From: Fimbriimonadales bacterium
GTDB lineage: Bacteria; Armatimonadota; Fimbriimonadia; Fimbriimonadales; GBS-DC
Assembly: GCA_026416065.1 (NCBI GenBank)
Contig: JAOAFW010000379.1
Coordinates: 1-7,451 of the forward strand
Length of the DNA: 7,451 nt
Reading direction: 5' to 3'
A program made the translations under genes and the position numbers. Positions 5,733 through 7,451 of the stretch are shown here, piece by piece. Position 1 is the stretch's first letter. Each line of letters starts with the position of its first letter. Below the pieces are notes generated by a model. It was given only the letters and a program-made list of their open reading frames with translations, made no database searches and was not told the DNA's origin.

Positions 5733-7451
5733 TTAGCAGCCTGCGCCAAAATTGAACAGCACACGCAGCAGATCTGCGTCGTCCAAAACGCCGTCGCCGT
5801 TCAGGTCTCCCTCATCGAAGGCGAACAGCACGGCAAGCAGGTCAGCGTCGTCGACGCAGCCGTCGCCGTTCGCGTCGCCCAAAATCGGTTGACGGAACTG
5901 AGCGACAAAGAGGTCGGAGTCGCCGCTTTCCGACACCACCTCACCGGCGAGCAGCACGCGGTTCTGCGCGTCCACCGTTAGCCCCATCAACTGCGCGGGC
6001 GCGTTGGGGCGCGGCGCGTACTCCATCGCCCAGAGCTGCTCGCCGCTGGGGGCAAGTTTGAGCGCAAGGATTGCCGTCGAGTCGCCATCGTAGCGGCGGA
6101 ACGCCAGATACAGGTTGCCCGCGCTGTCTACCGCCACTTGGGGTTGGTCGGTAATCCATTCGAACAGGCGTTCCCAAAGCAGCGCGCCCGTCGCGGGAGC
6201 GAGGCTGAACACGCGCAGACGCCCCTGCCTATCGTGAAAGACAGCGTAGACCCGCTCATCCGACGCGCTCATGAAAAACAGGTTCGTGTCGCTGTTGGTC
6301 GCGATATCTCGGATCCAGCCCAGAGAGCCGCCGGGGTTCACGCGGCTCAATCGCCAGACGGCTTGCTGTGGGTTCCATGCCTCCAGCGCGGCGGCGAACA
6401 GAATATCAACTGAGATGATGCTCCCGTAATACAGCGGCGCGTCCACTGTCCACAACAGGGTTCCATCCGCCGCAAAGCGGCTCGTTCGTCTGCCATCCGT
6501 AGACACATAGACGCCTCCACTACTGTCCGGAACCAGGGTTTGGTAGCTGAAACCCACACTGCGCGTCCAGAGCAGCGCGCCCTCGGGAGAGAACTTGTGG
6601 AGCCAGTCGTTATTGGTTCCCCACGCTTTGATGTAGAAGGCGTTGTCGGAGGCGACCCCGCCTGTCCAAAGGCTACCGACACCCGAATAGGTGCGGTTCC
6701 AGAGGATATTCCCGTTTGCGTCCCGCTTCAGGATACGCGACGCGGAGTTTTGCTCCCAGTAGTTGCCTACGCTAATCCAGTTGCCCGAGCGATCGAAGAA
6801 TCCGAAGGTCAGCCCAGGCTCGTTCCATCGCCTTGCGCCGTTAGCGTCATAGCTCAGGTTGTAGGTGGCGTAGTTCGGGTTTGTGCTGTAGCGGGTCAGC
6901 ACGGAATTTCCCCGTTGATCCACTGCAAGGGCGTACACGAGGTCGTAGGCGTTTTGCTGATGCTGTGGCGAGAGGGTGAAGCGTACCTCGCCCGCCGCGC
7001 CGATTCGCAAACAGGGCGGCGTGTAGAGGCTGAGCCACACGAACATCTCGCCGCTTGAGTTCTGGGTGAAGAGCCGAATGGAAGCTAACAAAACACTTAG
7101 GTTCAAAGCATAGCGAGCGTTTAGCGCTCCGTTTGCGCTCACACGGCTGATGCGCAAGCGTCCGCCCGGGAAGTCTATCAAGCTAACCGTGATTTCCCCG
7201 CCTGTTCCTACAGAGAGTCGGGCGCGCGCTTCAATCGGACTGCCCACGATAGAGCCTAAATCCGCTCGTTGCCAAAGCGGTTGCGGTTCCAGATCGGTTC
7301 GCATCAGGATGACGGGCTGCGTGGACGAAGCAGGATACGCCAGAAAAATCAAGCCATCAGGCAACACAGCAGCATCGGCTAACTCGTGATTCGCTGGGAT
7401 GAGGTCGCTATTCATGTCAAGCAGCGTCCCCTGACCGCTGAAGATTTCCAC
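5733..7451 (-). CDS. Extracellular beta-propeller (PQQ-like repeat) protein with C-terminal dockerin-like module, 5'-truncated
   Basis: At least 572 residues are visible, and the frame is open at the right edge. The GTG at the last bases of the window is probably not the real start, and any signal peptide lies outside. Numbering from that codon, the body is a repeat protein: GxxxW-type motifs (ILWNR, LLWTR, LLWTV, LGWIR, LLWER, QLWAM) place tryptophans at 209, 251, 295, 334, 379, 426 and 474, a regular 39-48-residue spacing. They alternate with strands such as VDSAGNLYLAF and VDAQNRVLLAG, as in PQQ-like or BamB-like propellers. Residues 525-572 are a dockerin-like module with two calcium loops (DANGDGCVDDADLLAVLFAF and DLNGDGVLDDADLLRVLFNF) ending GAGC. 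No catalytic motif is recognised, so it may be a binding or structural surface protein. The tail matches that of the protease in this window, pointing to a shared export or display route. A 15-bp hairpin follows the stop. Confidence 0.85.
   Translation of the reverse strand: MEIFSGQGTLLDMNSDLIPANHELADAAVLPDGLIFLAYPASSTQPVILMRTDLEPQPLWQRADLGSIVGSPIEARARLSVGTGGEITVSLIDFPGGRLRISRVSANGALNARYALNLSVLLASIRLFTQNSSGEMFVWLSLYTPPCLRIGAAGEVRFTLSPQHQQNAYDLVYALAVDQRGNSVLTRYSTNPNYATYNLSYDANGARRWNEPGLTFGFFDRSGNWISVGNYWEQNSASRILKRDANGNILWNRTYSGVGSLWTGGVASDNAFYIKAWGTNNDWLHKFSPEGALLWTRSVGFSYQTLVPDSSGGVYVSTDGRRTSRFAADGTLLWTVDAPLYYGSIISVDILFAAALEAWNPQQAVWRLSRVNPGGSLGWIRDIATNSDTNLFFMSASDERVYAVFHDRQGRLRVFSLAPATGALLWERLFEWITDQPQVAVDSAGNLYLAFRRYDGDSTAILALKLAPSGEQLWAMEYAPRPNAPAQLMGLTVDAQNRVLLAGEVVSESGDSDLFVAQFRQPILGDANGDGCVDDADLLAVLFAFDEGDLNGDGVLDDADLLRVLFNFGAGC

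Noticed and set aside
6540..7058. 172-codon open frame antisense to the propeller gene
   Set aside because: It lies fully inside a well-supported minus-strand repeat protein and shows no family features.

Overview
The window is moderately GC-rich chromosomal DNA, with no RNA gene, transposase, integrase or CRISPR array seen. Two extracellular proteins end in dockerin-like tails with the repeated signature DADLLxVLFNFG. I associate that tail, and the beta-sandwich module before one of them, with Armatimonadota (Fimbriimonadales-type, often hot-spring genomes). The taxonomic guess is moderate and rests on memory of that tail, not on a search.

Layout. Positions 3-1544 (+) hold the 3' part of a polytopic ABC-exporter membrane subunit that begins outside the window. 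A small LuxR/GerE-type regulator (1594-1851, -) converges on it, with a perfect 10-bp hairpin between the two stops. The gap between the divergent regulator and obg carries an operator-like palindrome (GTGAAA-A-TTTCAC). obg (1999-3276, +), a secreted subtilisin-like protease (3382-5034, +) and a YraN-family protein (5084-5455, +) follow on one strand. The last gene, read on the minus strand and open at the right edge (5733-7451), encodes a beta-propeller protein with a C-terminal dockerin-like module. The 277-base gap before it holds a 27-bp inverted repeat and a second strong hairpin.

How the parts relate. There is no obvious single pathway: obg (ribosome assembly/GTPase) and yraN (nuclease-fold housekeeping protein) are core genes, while the protease and the propeller are exported proteins sharing a C-terminal tail that probably serves localisation or stability. 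The most striking feature is transcriptional. All three complete plus-strand genes (obg, protease, yraN) have a TATAAT/TACAAT box ending only 5-7 bases before the start codon and no usable Shine-Dalgarno, so all three look leaderless. The regulator, by contrast, has a well-placed GAGGTG. At yraN the promoter box is overlaid on the U-tract of the protease terminator. The hairpin of that terminator shares a GGCGTYCCYGCC core with the inverted-repeat arms after yraN, suggesting a family of small palindromic repeats at gene ends. No clearly novel multi-gene system is visible.
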